Shown: positions 16,845-26,235, counted from the stretch's first letter. The stretch: DNA of 64,000 bases from Haladaptatus salinisoli (GCF_020614375.1 NZ_CP085327.1:2282823-2346822), one strand, 5' to 3'. Program-made: numbers and translations. The notes: a model not told the origin generated them from the sequence alone.

Positions 16845-16988
16845 ATGCCAGGGATGAGCACGCTCGACTGGTTGGGACTTGTCGTCCCCTACGTCGTCTT
16901 CTTCGTGATGTTGATTGCCTACTACGTTCTCGAAGGGAGGCGCGAGGAGCGTCTCCGGGAGGAGTACGAGGAGGACAGCTATGCCTGA
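16845..16988 (+). CDS. 47-residue membrane protein preceding the symporter
   Basis: 47 residues with one membrane helix (LGLVVPYVVFFVMLIAYYVL) followed by a strongly charged tail (EGRREERLREEYEEDSYA). The stop overlaps the symporter start by 8 bases, which implies translational coupling. Small accessory proteins of this kind are known to precede sodium/solute symporter genes in bacteria. A role in folding or stability of the symporter is inferred from position only. A promoter-like AACGTTTATTCTC lies about 25-35 bases upstream. Confidence 0.75.
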   Translation: MPGMSTLDWLGLVVPYVVFFVMLIAYYVLEGRREERLREEYEEDSYA

Positions 16989-18660
16989 GGGACTCGCGGG
17001 AGGGGCGGGCGTCTGGGTGTTGGGAACGTTCGCCGCGTACCTGCTCGTCCTCGTCGGTATCGGGCTGTGGGCTTCGAGGATGATGGACTCGGTCGGGGAC
17101 TACGTCATCGGCGGTCGGCAGATCGGACCGGTCGTCACCGGCTTCTCCGAGCGGGCCTCCGAGATGAGCGGTTGGCTCACGCTCGGGGTGCCCGCGGACG
17201 CCTACGGAACCGGTATCATGGCGTTCCTGAACGGACTCGGCATGATTCCGGCGGACCTGCTCGCGTGGGCCGGAATCGCCAAACGACTCCGGAAGTACAC
17301 CGAAATCGTGCGGTCGGTGACCCTGCCGACGTTCTTCGAGACGCGCCTGCAGGACGGTACCGGGATGGTGAAAGGCACCTCGGCGGTCGTGTTGATGCTG
17401 TTCGAGGGCGGCTACGTCGGCGCGCAGATAGTCGCCGCCGGCACGCTGTTGCAGGTGCTCACGGGCGTCGAACCGGTGGTCGGCATCGTCGTCGGCGGCG
17501 TCATCGTCGTCGGTTACACGCTGCTCGGCGGCTACTTCGCGGTCGCGTGGTCGGATTACTTCCAGGGCGCCATCATCCTCGCCGCGTTCATCATCCTCCC
17601 CGTCATCGCGTTCTCGAACTACGGGCTGCCGTTCGGAGAACTGGCGAACGTGGGCAGCGGGTCGCTGACGAGCATCACCGCCGGGCTGACCGGCTGGGCC
17701 GCCGTGTTCGGCGTCATCAGCTACGCCGCGATCGGACTCGGCGTCCCCGGCAACCCGCACATCATGGTGCGGTTCATGGGCATCGACCGGGTGAAGAACG
17801 TCCGACTCGCGGCGCTGGTCGCGCAACTGTTCATGTTCGTCGCGTACATCGGCGCGGCCCTCGTCGGACTGTACGCCATCGTCGTGTTCGGGCAGGGCGA
17901 CCTCGCGCAGGCGGACAACGCCATGCCGCGGCTAACGCTCGCCCTCCTGCCGAGTGCCGTCGCCGGTATCGTCCTCGCGGCGGCGCTGGCCGCGATGATG
18001 TCGAGCGCCGACTCGCAACTGCTCGTCGCCACCAGCGCGGTGGTGGAGGACGTGTACCACGGATTCCTCAACAAACAGGCGACCGAGGCGCAGCTCGTGC
18101 TCTACTCGCGGATCGTCACCCTCGCCCTCGGCGGCGCGAGCATCCTCTTCGCCTACGGCGCGAAGGGGACGCCCATCTACACCCTCGTCCTCGACTACGC
18201 GTGGGGCGGTCTCGGGGCGGCGATCGGGCCGACGCTCATCGCGGCGCTGTGGTGGAAGCGCGTCACGGCGAAAGGCTCCGTCGCCAGCATGATCGTCGGC
18301 GCGACGACGATGATCGTCTGGACGCAACTCGGCACCATCCTCGAAACGCTCGGGATGATGCCCTCGCAGGAGGCCTCGCCGTTCCTCTACAACCTCGTCG
18401 GCGTCTACGGCCTGTTTCCGGCGTTCATTCTGTCGGTGCTCACGCTCGTCTCCGTATCTCTCGTGACGAAACCGCCGTCCGGCGTCGACGAGCACTTCGA
18501 CGTGTTCGACAAACCGCTGTCGCAGGTGACGAGCGGAACCGGGGGCGGAACCCCGAGCTACGTGACGGACGGCGGGCGCGACGTCTCGCCGAAAGCCGTG
18601 ACCGAGGCGGACAACATCCGCGCCCACGTCGACGCCTCCGGCTACTGGGATGACGAGTGA
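16981..18660 (+). CDS. putP: sodium:solute symporter, PutP (proline) group
   Basis: 559 residues with about 13 hydrophobic segments, typical of the SSS/LeuT-fold family. Signatures are DYVIGGRQIGPVVTGFS after helix 1, ERASEMSGW and the Na2-site segment AAMMSSADSQLLVATSAVVED. It should import proline or a related solute with Na+; proline would fit osmotic adaptation. The ATG at 16981 lies inside the upstream small gene, and the earlier in-frame start at 16915 would destroy that overlap. The cytosolic tail (about 500-559) is Ser/Gly-rich. The next gene overlaps by 11 bases, so three genes form an operon. Confidence 0.88.
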   Translation: MPEGLAGGAGVWVLGTFAAYLLVLVGIGLWASRMMDSVGDYVIGGRQIGPVVTGFSERASEMSGWLTLGVPADAYGTGIMAFLNGLGMIPADLLAWAGIAKRLRKYTEIVRSVTLPTFFETRLQDGTGMVKGTSAVVLMLFEGGYVGAQIVAAGTLLQVLTGVEPVVGIVVGGVIVVGYTLLGGYFAVAWSDYFQGAIILAAFIILPVIAFSNYGLPFGELANVGSGSLTSITAGLTGWAAVFGVISYAAIGLGVPGNPHIMVRFMGIDRVKNVRLAALVAQLFMFVAYIGAALVGLYAIVVFGQGDLAQADNAMPRLTLALLPSAVAGIVLAAALAAMMSSADSQLLVATSAVVEDVYHGFLNKQATEAQLVLYSRIVTLALGGASILFAYGAKGTPIYTLVLDYAWGGLGAAIGPTLIAALWWKRVTAKGSVASMIVGATTMIVWTQLGTILETLGMMPSQEASPFLYNLVGVYGLFPAFILSVLTLVSVSLVTKPPSGVDEHFDVFDKPLSQVTSGTGGGTPSYVTDGGRDVSPKAVTEADNIRAHVDASGYWDDE

Positions 18661-19132
18661 ACTCGTCGGCGAGCGGCGCGAACGCGCGGAACTCGCGGTC
18701 ATCCCGCCGGCGATTTCGCGCGCGGAGGTCGGCGAGGGACGGGTCGGCGCGGTCGCGTACCCCTACCTGGTGTACGAGGCCGAGGTGACGATGGCCCGCC
18801 CGCTCGTCGGCGACCGCACCGACCGGTTCGTCGCCACCGTCGACCGCTCCCGGCGGCTGGTGGTGCGGGCGGACGCGTTCCCCGACGCGGAGACGCGGGA
18901 GGTGGACGACGTGCTGGTGCTCCCCGCGGAACTGTCGAACGAACAGTCCCGGACGAAGGCGCGGGAAGCGGTGTTCAAGTGGACGCTCCGGCGCTACTCG
19001 CTGAACGACGCGCCCGACATCGAGTTCGTGCGGGACGCGGACGCCTACAAACTGTTCTGGCTCGTCGAGCGCCCGGACGGCGACGTCATCGTGGACAGCC
19101 TGCAGGGAACCGAAGACCCGCTACGGGAGTGA
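18650..19132 (+). CDS. conserved protein of unknown function in the symporter operon
   Basis: 160 residues, soluble, mixed alpha/beta, no recognised domain. It has hydrophobic beta strands in the first half (VGAVAYPYLVYEAEVTMARP, DRFVATVDRSRRLVVRADAF), then a charged helix (ELSNEQSRTKAREAVFKWTL) and a second strand pair (KLFWLVERPDGDVIVDSLQG). The ATG overlaps the symporter end by 11 bases, so it is translated from the same mRNA. The tight overlap suggests it serves the transporter or its substrate. Confidence 0.7.
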   Translation: MTSELVGERRERAELAVIPPAISRAEVGEGRVGAVAYPYLVYEAEVTMARPLVGDRTDRFVATVDRSRRLVVRADAFPDAETREVDDVLVLPAELSNEQSRTKAREAVFKWTLRRYSLNDAPDIEFVRDADAYKLFWLVERPDGDVIVDSLQGTEDPLRE

Positions 19133-19155
19133 GCGAGGGCGACTCGTCGCCGTCT

Positions 19156-19551
19156 TTAGCGCGGTTCGACGAGGTTGTACGGATTCCCGTAGAGGTCCTC
19201 GACCACCGCGGAGACGCCCCACGGAACCTCCTCGGGGGCGTCCGCGACGGTCACGCCGCGCCCCTCCAGTTCGGCGACGGTTTCCCGGCAGTCGTCCGTT
19301 TCGAGCACCCACACCGTCCCCTCGCCGATTCGGGAGCGGAGCGCCGCCGCTTCCTCGCCGAAGAACTCCTCGGTCGGTTCCTGGAGGACGAACTCCGTCT
19401 CGCCGTCCGGCGGCGCGACCGTGACCCAGCGCATCCCCGGCGCGAACTCCTCGTCGCTCCGCTTTTCGAAGCCCAGTTTCTCGGTATACCACGATAGCGC
19501 CTCGTCGGTGTCCTCGACCAGTACCGTCGCGTACGTCAGTTTCGTTATCAT
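19156..19551 (-). CDS. VOC family protein
   Basis: 131 residues, one VOC domain: KLTYATVLVEDTDEALSWY, helix ending YTEKLGF, MRWVTVAPPDG, and the final strand VVEDLYGNPYNLVEP with a glutamate in the usual metal position. It belongs to the same broad superfamily as the protein at 440 but is not a close copy. The substrate is unknown. It is convergent with the symporter operon (24-base gap) and has its own promoter towards 19552. Confidence 0.85.
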   Translation of the reverse strand: MITKLTYATVLVEDTDEALSWYTEKLGFEKRSDEEFAPGMRWVTVAPPDGETEFVLQEPTEEFFGEEAAALRSRIGEGTVWVLETDDCRETVAELEGRGVTVADAPEEVPWGVSAVVEDLYGNPYNLVEPR

Positions 19552-19641
19552 CGACGACCGGTTCGCTCCCGGGAAGGATAATGCCCCACCGCGTTCCGAA
19601 AGTGGTCCGCGAGCGCGGCCGGCAACCCGCTCACAACTTGA

Positions 19642-20526
19642 CTACGCCCGCGCGGTGTTAACGACCCAGACGCCGACGCCCATCACGACGCCGCCCGCGA
19701 CGAATCCGGGACCGAGCGACTCCGAGAGGAAGAGCGCGCCGAGCGCCGCCCCGACGACCGGTTGGGCGAAGAAGAAGACCGCGACGACGCCCGCGTCCAA
19801 CGCCTCCAGTCCGCGATACCAGAGGAACCACGCCGCCGCGGTGCTGAGGACGCCGAGGTACAGCACCGCGCCGACGACCGCGGGGGTGACCGGCGCGACG
19901 AACGGGGACGACGCGGCGGCGAGTTCGAGGGGCACGAGGACGCCGACCAGCGGAATCGACGCGAGCGTCGAGTAGGTCGCGGTTTCGAGCGCGGAGTAGG
20001 TTCGCACGAGCGGTTTCCCCCAGACCGTGTAGCCCGCCCAGCCGAAACTCGCGGCGAACAGGGCGAGGACGCCGAGCAGGTTTCCGCGACCGATGGCGGC
20101 GAGGTCGTACCGTCCGGCGAGGACGACCAGCGTTCCGACGGCGGCCAGCGCCATCCCGCCGACCTTCCTCCCGGAGAGCGATTCGCCGAGGACGACGACG
20201 CCCAGCGGGAGCGTGAAGACCGGCGTGAGCACCGTCAACAGCGACCCCTGACTCGCGTTCGTCAGGTCGGTGCCGACGAACTGCGTGACGATGGTGAGCG
20301 CGATCCACCCGCCGAGGACGACGAACCGCCGCCGCTCCGAGCGCGAGAACGAGCGCTTCGGGGCGGTCAGCCGAACGACGAGGAGGAGCGTCGCCCCGCC
20401 GAGGACGACCCGCAGGAACGCCAGCGTCACGGGCGGTATCGCGGCGAACCCCCACTTGCTCACGACGTACATCCCGCCCCAGAGCGTCGCGGCGGAGAGG
20501 GGTGCGAGCGAATCGGCGCGCGCCAT
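19642..20526 (-). CDS. EamA/DMT family transporter
   Basis: 294 residues with ten predicted membrane helices in two repeats (ATLWGGMYVVSKWGFAAIPP; FGWAGYTVWGKPLV), the EamA layout. These proteins export amino acids or other metabolites. The ATG at 20526 is chosen; the frame continues upstream as non-coding Arg-rich sequence. It is divergent from the lysA-like gene, sharing an 86-base promoter region, so a link with lysine or DAP export or uptake is possible but unproven. Confidence 0.85.
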   Translation of the reverse strand: MARADSLAPLSAATLWGGMYVVSKWGFAAIPPVTLAFLRVVLGGATLLLVVRLTAPKRSFSRSERRRFVVLGGWIALTIVTQFVGTDLTNASQGSLLTVLTPVFTLPLGVVVLGESLSGRKVGGMALAAVGTLVVLAGRYDLAAIGRGNLLGVLALFAASFGWAGYTVWGKPLVRTYSALETATYSTLASIPLVGVLVPLELAAASSPFVAPVTPAVVGAVLYLGVLSTAAAWFLWYRGLEALDAGVVAVFFFAQPVVGAALGALFLSESLGPGFVAGGVVMGVGVWVVNTARA

Positions 20527-20612
20527 GTCCGGGTGGTGTCGCTCTCGTCGTAAATCGCTATCCCTATCATGCGAGGGCCAATCGTTATCGGCCGCTTGCG
20601 GGACGTTCGGGT

Positions 20613-21875
20613 ATGGACATCGAAGCCCGTCGCGAGCGACTGCGCGACCACGCCGACGAACTCGTCTCCGAGTTCGGGTCGCCGCTGTACGCCTTCTTCG
20701 AGGACGATCTGCGCGCGAACTACGGGACGCTCCGGCGCGCGCTGGACGACCACTACCCCGACTCCGAGATTCACTTCGCGGTGAAGGCGAACTACAACCT
20801 CGGCATCCTCTCGGTGCTCCGGGACGCCGGGTGCAAGGCGGAAGCCTACGCCCGGTGCGAACTGACCGCCACCCGGCGGGCCGGATTCGCCGCGGGGGAC
20901 GTGCTCCTGACCGGGATGAACCGCGCCCCGGAGGACATCGAACGCGCGCTGGACTGGGGCGTCTCGCACCTGCTCGTGGACAACGCGGCGGAGTTGGAGA
21001 AGGTCGTCGTGGCGGCGAACGCGACCGGTACGACCCCCGACGTGCTGATTCGCGGTAATCCCGCGATGGACGTGCCGACCCACCCCGAGGTGGCGACGGC
21101 GACCCGCGAGAGCAAGTTCGGCCTCGACATCGAGAGCGGACGAGCGATGGCGGTGGCCCGTCGCGCCGCCGAGTCCGACGCGGTCTCGCTCGCCGGCGTC
21201 CAGTTGCACGTCGGAAGCCAGATTCGCGGCGTCGAACCCTACGGCGTCGCGGCCCGCGAGATGCTCGGCTTCGCGGGCGAGGTACGCGACGAACTCGGGG
21301 TCGAAATCGAAATCCTCGACCTCGGCGGCGGCTTCCCGGTTCCGTACGACGAGGACGTGCCGGCCACCGAGGAGATCGTCTCGCACATGGCCGAGTCGGT
21401 TCGGGCCGCCTGCGCCGACCTCGACCTCGCGGAACCGCGACTGTTCGTCGAACCGGGGCGCAGACTCGTCGGGAACGCCGGCACCTTCCTCGCCACGGTC
21501 GGCGTCGTGAAGGAGACGCCGTACGCCGACTTCGCGGTGCTGGACGGGGGAACGAACGCCGTCTCGTCGTACTGGCCCTACCCGGTCTACGCGCTGAAGG
21601 ACGGTCGGCGAAATCGGGAGTACCACGCCGCCGGGCCGCTCTGTTACTCCGGCGACGTGATAAGCGAGAGCGTCGCGCTCCCCGAACTCGGCCCCGGCGA
21701 CCTCGTCGCCGTCGACAGGATCGGCGCGTACTCGCTCGGGAGCGCGAGTCACACCAACGCCGAACCGAAACCGCCGGTCGCGCTGGTGCGAAGCGACGGG
21801 AGTCACGACCGCCTGCGCGCGCGCGAGACGTGCGAGGACGTGCTCGGGCGCGACCGGATTCCCGACGGACTGTGA
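20613..21875 (+). CDS. lysA: PLP-dependent diaminopimelate decarboxylase family protein
   Basis: 420 residues, a fold-III decarboxylase: an alpha/beta barrel with the PLP lysine in IHFAVKANYNLGILSVL (about residue 57), the glycine loop ILDLGGGFPVPY, the phosphate/substrate motif VEPGRRLVGNAG, and the second-domain motif GPLCYSGDVI with the active-site cysteine. The best fit is meso-diaminopimelate decarboxylase, giving lysine, though other basic-amino-acid decarboxylases share these motifs. No other dap gene is near. It sits between an EamA transporter and a peptide importer, so the DAP may come from imported peptides. Confidence 0.82.
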   Translation: MDIEARRERLRDHADELVSEFGSPLYAFFEDDLRANYGTLRRALDDHYPDSEIHFAVKANYNLGILSVLRDAGCKAEAYARCELTATRRAGFAAGDVLLTGMNRAPEDIERALDWGVSHLLVDNAAELEKVVVAANATGTTPDVLIRGNPAMDVPTHPEVATATRESKFGLDIESGRAMAVARRAAESDAVSLAGVQLHVGSQIRGVEPYGVAAREMLGFAGEVRDELGVEIEILDLGGGFPVPYDEDVPATEEIVSHMAESVRAACADLDLAEPRLFVEPGRRLVGNAGTFLATVGVVKETPYADFAVLDGGTNAVSSYWPYPVYALKDGRRNREYHAAGPLCYSGDVISESVALPELGPGDLVAVDRIGAYSLGSASHTNAEPKPPVALVRSDGSHDRLRARETCEDVLGRDRIPDGL

Positions 21876-21911
21876 GAAAGACCTTTGACGCGGGCACGCC
21901 GTGACCGATTC

Positions 21912-22400
21912 ATGAAACCGGCGGACGCGCTCGCCCCCGACCCGGCGGGCGGCACCGACGACGCGGGCGGTTGGTTCGCGGGACTCGTCCCGAACGCGGT
22001 CGCGCTCCGGTGTCTCTCGGTCGAACTTCGCGCGCCGAGGGAGGTCGTGGTCGGGGAACCGGCGAGGTTCCTCGTTCGAGTCCGCAACCGCGCGCCGCTC
22101 CCCGTGAGCGTTCGCCTGCCGACGAGTCGGCTGTGGGGCTGGGAGGTGGACGGGATCCCGGAGGCGGACGAGCGGGGCTTCGAACCGCCGGCGACGCCGC
22201 GTCGAGTGGCGTTCCGCAGGCGCGGTATCCGGCAGTTCGAAGGGCGGTGGGACGGACGGGTTCGCCGCGCCGGGCGCGACGGCGACGTGTGGGAAGCGAC
22301 GCCGGGAGAGCACACCCTCACCGCCTACCTCGCGACCGGCGACGCGCCGCGGAAACTGAGCGATAGCGTACGAGTCACGGTGACGACCGGTCAACCCTAG
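21912..22400 (+). CDS. conserved hypothetical protein, Ig-like beta-sandwich
   Basis: 162 residues from the ATG at 21912, 36 bases after lysA. Its middle (LSVELRAPREVVVGEPARFL, VRVRNRAPLPVSVRLPTSRL) and end (PGEHTLTAYLATGD, LSDSVRVTV) alternate strands as in an Ig-like or BsuPI-like beta-sandwich. There is no signal peptide or lipobox, so it is probably cytosolic. Function unknown; it may be cotranscribed with lysA. Confidence 0.65.
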   Translation: MKPADALAPDPAGGTDDAGGWFAGLVPNAVALRCLSVELRAPREVVVGEPARFLVRVRNRAPLPVSVRLPTSRLWGWEVDGIPEADERGFEPPATPRRVAFRRRGIRQFEGRWDGRVRRAGRDGDVWEATPGEHTLTAYLATGDAPRKLSDSVRVTVTTGQP

Positions 22401-22454
22401 TATGAAAGGGCGGCCCTATATGCCACCGCCTTCTTTGCTATTAGGTATCACGAA

Positions 22455-22469
22455 ACGGGCGATTCCCGT
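22455..22469 (+). promoter_or_regulatory. inverted repeat before dppA
   Basis: ACGGG-CGATT-CCCGT, five-base arms, ends 12 bases before the dppA ATG. It may be an operator or a leader hairpin. No ribosome-binding site is seen between it and the ATG (ACAATAAAAAC). Confidence 0.3.
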
Positions 22470-22481
22470 GACAATAAAAAC

Positions 22482-24179
22482 ATGACTGGCAACAACGATA
22501 CCTACTTGGACCGGCGACGGTTCCTGACGATGAGCGCGCTCGGCGGAGCCACCGCGCTCGCCGGGTGCGGCGGACAGACGACGAACCCCGACGGGCCGGG
22601 CGGTACCGGCACGGCCGACCCCGGAAACACCGACGGCAACGGCGGCGCGAAGGGCGGCACGTTCGTCAACACCACGGCGGAGGACGCGACGACCCTCGAC
22701 CCCCGGATGAACGAACTCGCGTGGGTCAACGGGATGATGCACTACCTCTTCGACACGCTCCTCGCCGTCAAACCCGACGGGAGCGACATCGTCCCGCACC
22801 TCGCCAAGGAGAAGCCGAAAAAGCAGGACGAGACGACGTACACCATCCCCCTCAAGCAGGGCGTGAAGTTCCACAACGGGAACGAGTTGACCGCCGAGGA
22901 CGTGGCCTACTCGTTCAGTTGGGTGCTCGATCCGAAGAACAAGTCCACGAATCAGGAGAACCTCTCGTTCGTCGAGAGCGTGAAAGCCTCGGGCGATTAC
23001 GAAGTTACCTTCAACCTGAAACACCCCTACGCGCTGTTCGAGTTGACGCTCGCGGGGATGAACGCGGCCATCGTCCCGAAGAAAGACGCGGAAAAGAAGG
23101 GCCAGAAGAAGTTCGCCCAGAAACCGATCGGAAGCGGGCCGTTCCAACTCAAGGAATGGAAATCCGGTTCCCACCTCACGCTCGAACGGTTCGACGACTA
23201 CTTCCTCAAATCGCCGAACCTGAAGCAGATTAAATACCGGGTCATTCCCAAGGCGGAGGTTCAGTTCGTCGAACTCGCCACCGGGAACGTCCATCAGGCG
23301 TCCGTGCCGAAGACGCTGCTCAGCAAGGCGCAGGGTCGGAAGAACCTGCAGATGAAACGCATCTCGCAGTTCGACTACAACGGTCTCATCTTCAACTCGC
23401 TCCACGAACCGTTCGGCAACCGAAAGGTGCGCGAGGCGATGCAGTATCTCGTCGACTACGACCAGATGCTGCAGGCGACGAAGGGGAAACTCGGCAAGCG
23501 CTCCTACGGGTTCATGCCCCTCGAAGTGAACAAGGCGTGGGACTTCCCGTGGCAGGAGTGGAAGAAGAAGTACTACCCCGACAAAGACCACGAGAAGGCG
23601 AAGCAACTGCTCGACGAGGCCGGCTACGGCGACGGCTTCGACGTGAAGATGTCCACGCACTCCTCTGGAAAGTTCAAAAACATGGCCATCATCCTCCAGA
23701 ACGAGATGGAGAAGGTGGGCATCAACGCCGAGGTGCAGGAAGTTACCATCGGCCAGTGGTTGAACCAACTCGACACCGGGGAGTACGACGTCACCTTCTA
23801 CGGCTGGTCGGGCGGCCAGGACCCCGACGGGTTCTACTACTACCTGTTCCGCAACCTGCGCAACGACGACAGTCCGCTGCCCGACAACTACGTCGGCAAC
23901 GCCTCCGCCGGAATGCTCCACGAAGCGTATCCGAACAGCGAGAAACTCAAGAAGGCGGACGAGAACGTCCGGAAGGCGCGAGAACTCCAAAGCAGGGACG
24001 AGCGACGGAAACTGTACGTCCAGGCCGCGGAAGCGTTCCAGTCGGAGTTCCCGCACATCCCGGTGTACTCCGAGCAGTCCGCCACCGCGTGGAGCACCAA
24101 GGTCGAGGGATACGAGCCCACCGCGTTCGCGGCGCAACCGCTGTGTAACCAGTGGTCGAACGCGTCGCTCAAGAACTGA
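22482..24179 (+). CDS. dppA: peptide ABC transporter substrate-binding lipoprotein
   Basis: 565 residues. The N terminus (LDRRRFLTMSALGGATALAG, then Cys) is a Tat signal with lipobox LAGC, so the protein is exported folded and anchored by a lipid on Cys28. A Gly/Thr/Asp-rich linker follows, then a full SBP_bac_5 domain (family 5: FVNTTAEDATTLDPRMNELA, KQGVKFHNGNELTAEDVAYS). It captures peptides outside the cell for the permeases that follow. In bacteria this family includes binders of murein tripeptides (MppA, DppA/OppA type); the ligand here is inferred from the surrounding genes. Confidence 0.92.
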   Translation: MTGNNDTYLDRRRFLTMSALGGATALAGCGGQTTNPDGPGGTGTADPGNTDGNGGAKGGTFVNTTAEDATTLDPRMNELAWVNGMMHYLFDTLLAVKPDGSDIVPHLAKEKPKKQDETTYTIPLKQGVKFHNGNELTAEDVAYSFSWVLDPKNKSTNQENLSFVESVKASGDYEVTFNLKHPYALFELTLAGMNAAIVPKKDAEKKGQKKFAQKPIGSGPFQLKEWKSGSHLTLERFDDYFLKSPNLKQIKYRVIPKAEVQFVELATGNVHQASVPKTLLSKAQGRKNLQMKRISQFDYNGLIFNSLHEPFGNRKVREAMQYLVDYDQMLQATKGKLGKRSYGFMPLEVNKAWDFPWQEWKKKYYPDKDHEKAKQLLDEAGYGDGFDVKMSTHSSGKFKNMAIILQNEMEKVGINAEVQEVTIGQWLNQLDTGEYDVTFYGWSGGQDPDGFYYYLFRNLRNDDSPLPDNYVGNASAGMLHEAYPNSEKLKKADENVRKARELQSRDERRKLYVQAAEAFQSEFPHIPVYSEQSATAWSTKVEGYEPTAFAAQPLCNQWSNASLKN

Positions 24180-24218
24180 CGTTCGACCCTTCCAGACGAA
24201 ATTTCAGTACACGAAATC

Positions 24219-25169
24219 ATGAGTATGTACCGTTACACCGCCCGGCGGCTCCTGCAGATAGTGCCGGTCCTGCTGGGCGTTTTCACCCTCACGTTCGTGA
24301 TGATGCACGCGCTCCCGGGCAACCCGGTGCGGATCTACCTCGGGCTGAATCCGAGTCAGGCGCTCGCGGATCAACTCATCCACCAGTACGGCTTCGACCG
24401 ACCGCTGTGGCAGCAGTACCTGGACTACCTCGGGCGACTCCTCCACGGGAACCTCGGCGAATCGTTCATGCGAAAGCGACCGGTGAGCGACCTCATGCTG
24501 GAGCGACTCGGCCCCACGCTCACGCTGATGGGGCTGTCGTACGTCATCGCGCTTCCCATCTCGCTCCTGCTCGGCGTCTACGCCGCCTCGCGGCACAACG
24601 AACTCGGCGACCACGTCTCGCGGTTCTTGGGGCTGGCGGGACTCTCGATGCCGAACTTCTGGCTCGGGCTGATGCTCATCCTCCTGTTCGCCTACCAGTT
24701 GGACTGGCTCCCGGCGTCCGGCTACGTGCCGTTCGCGCAGGACCCGGTGGAATCGGCGAAGCGACTCGTCATGCCCGTCGTCACGCTGACGACCGCGCAG
24801 ACGGCGACGCTGATGCGGATGACGCGCTCCAGCATGATCGAGGAGCTATCGCAGGACTACGTCCAGACGGCTCGCGCCTACGGCCTTCCGGAGCGGCGCA
24901 TCCTGCTCAAGCACGCCTTCCGCAACGCGCTGTTGCCGCTGGTGACCATCATCGGCCTCCAGCTATCGTTCCTGTTGGACGGGAGCGTCATCGTCGAGCA
25001 GATTTTCGCCATTCCGGGCATGGGTCGGCTGTTCTTCGTGGGCATGTTAAAGCGTGACTACGGCGTCATCATGGGGATGACGCTGTCTTTCTCCATGTTG
25101 TTCCTCGTGGGCGTCCTGCTGACCGACCTCGCCTACGCCTACATCGACCCGCGGATCAAGTACGACTGA
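24219..25169 (+). CDS. dppB: peptide ABC transporter permease (DppB type)
   Basis: 316 residues with six membrane helices. It starts with MYRYTARRLLQIVPVLLGVF, the standard DppB/OppB opening, and carries the EAA loop (YVQTARAYGLPERRILLKHA) that contacts the ATPase, and ends with TDLAYAYIDPRIKY. It forms the channel with DppC. It follows dppA by 39 bases and dppC starts two bases after its stop. Confidence 0.92.
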   Translation: MSMYRYTARRLLQIVPVLLGVFTLTFVMMHALPGNPVRIYLGLNPSQALADQLIHQYGFDRPLWQQYLDYLGRLLHGNLGESFMRKRPVSDLMLERLGPTLTLMGLSYVIALPISLLLGVYAASRHNELGDHVSRFLGLAGLSMPNFWLGLMLILLFAYQLDWLPASGYVPFAQDPVESAKRLVMPVVTLTTAQTATLMRMTRSSMIEELSQDYVQTARAYGLPERRILLKHAFRNALLPLVTIIGLQLSFLLDGSVIVEQIFAIPGMGRLFFVGMLKRDYGVIMGMTLSFSMLFLVGVLLTDLAYAYIDPRIKYD

Positions 25170-25170
25170 T

Positions 25171-26235
25171 ATGAGTACGAACCAACCACTTTCGGAGACG
25201 GGAATCGACACCGAGAGCCGACTGATGGGGACGATTCGGGAGCTTCGCTACAGCCCGACGGCCATCGCCGGCGCGCTCATCGTCGGCACGCTCGTCGTGC
25301 TGGCGGTGCTCTCGACCATCGACGTCGTGTTGTTCGACAAGGCGCTCATCACCGCCGTCCACGCCGACCCGCACGCGATGAACCCGACCGAGACCTACTC
25401 GGCACCCTCGCTGGAACACCCGATGGGAACGGATAATTTCGGTCGGGACGTGCTGGCGAGGGTCATTTACGGCAGTCGGATCGCGCTCGCCGTCGGCGTC
25501 ATTGCGGTGGGAATCAGCTTCCTCGGCGGCATCGCGTTCGGCGCGACGGCGGCGTACTTCGGCGGCTACGTGGACGACGCCATCATGCGCGCGCTGGAGG
25601 TGCTGTACTCGATTCCGGGGCTCATCCTCGCCATGACGATGATGGCAATCATGGGGACGAGCGTCTACAACCTCTTTATCGCCTACGGCATTATCGGCAT
25701 CCCGGCCTACGCGCGGGTGATGCGCTCGGAAGTGCTCTCCATCCGCGAGGCGGAGTACGTCGAGGCGGCGCGCGCGGCGGGCCTGTCGAACCGCACCATC
25801 CTCTTCCGCGAAATCGTGCCGAACGGACTGGCCGCGGTCGTCGTGCAGGCGACGCTCTCGATGGGCGGCGTCATCATCGGCGCGGCGGCGCTGTCGTTCC
25901 TCGGCTTCGGGGTCCAACCCCCCACGGCGTCGTGGGGACGGATGCTGAACGGGGCGACGGAAGCCATGATCATCGCGCCGTGGGTCGCTGTCTTCCCCGG
26001 CTTGATGATATTCATCACGGTGATGGGGTTCAACATGCTCGGCGACGGCCTGCGGGACGCGATGGACCCGCGGACGACGCTCTGGAAGGCCGACTGGGAC
26101 GAACTGGGGGACGACCTCCTCCCCTCGGAGGGCGCGTCGCTCGACGACCCCGACCCGGTCGCCGACAGTCCGGCGACGGACGGCGGCGTCGAGCGCGACG
26201 GAGGAAACGCGACCGAACGGGGGCAAAACGAATGA
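25171..26235 (+). CDS. dppC: peptide ABC transporter permease (DppC type)
   Basis: 354 residues with six membrane helices and the DppC/OppC signatures HPMGTDNFGRDVLARVIYGS and the EAA loop YVEAARAAGLSNRTILFREI. The C terminus is extended by about 50 residues rich in Asp, Gly and Glu beyond MDPRTTLW; this tail has no known function. The stop overlaps the dppD start (ATGA). Confidence 0.92.
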   Translation: MSTNQPLSETGIDTESRLMGTIRELRYSPTAIAGALIVGTLVVLAVLSTIDVVLFDKALITAVHADPHAMNPTETYSAPSLEHPMGTDNFGRDVLARVIYGSRIALAVGVIAVGISFLGGIAFGATAAYFGGYVDDAIMRALEVLYSIPGLILAMTMMAIMGTSVYNLFIAYGIIGIPAYARVMRSEVLSIREAEYVEAARAAGLSNRTILFREIVPNGLAAVVVQATLSMGGVIIGAAALSFLGFGVQPPTASWGRMLNGATEAMIIAPWVAVFPGLMIFITVMGFNMLGDGLRDAMDPRTTLWKADWDELGDDLLPSEGASLDDPDPVADSPATDGGVERDGGNATERGQNE

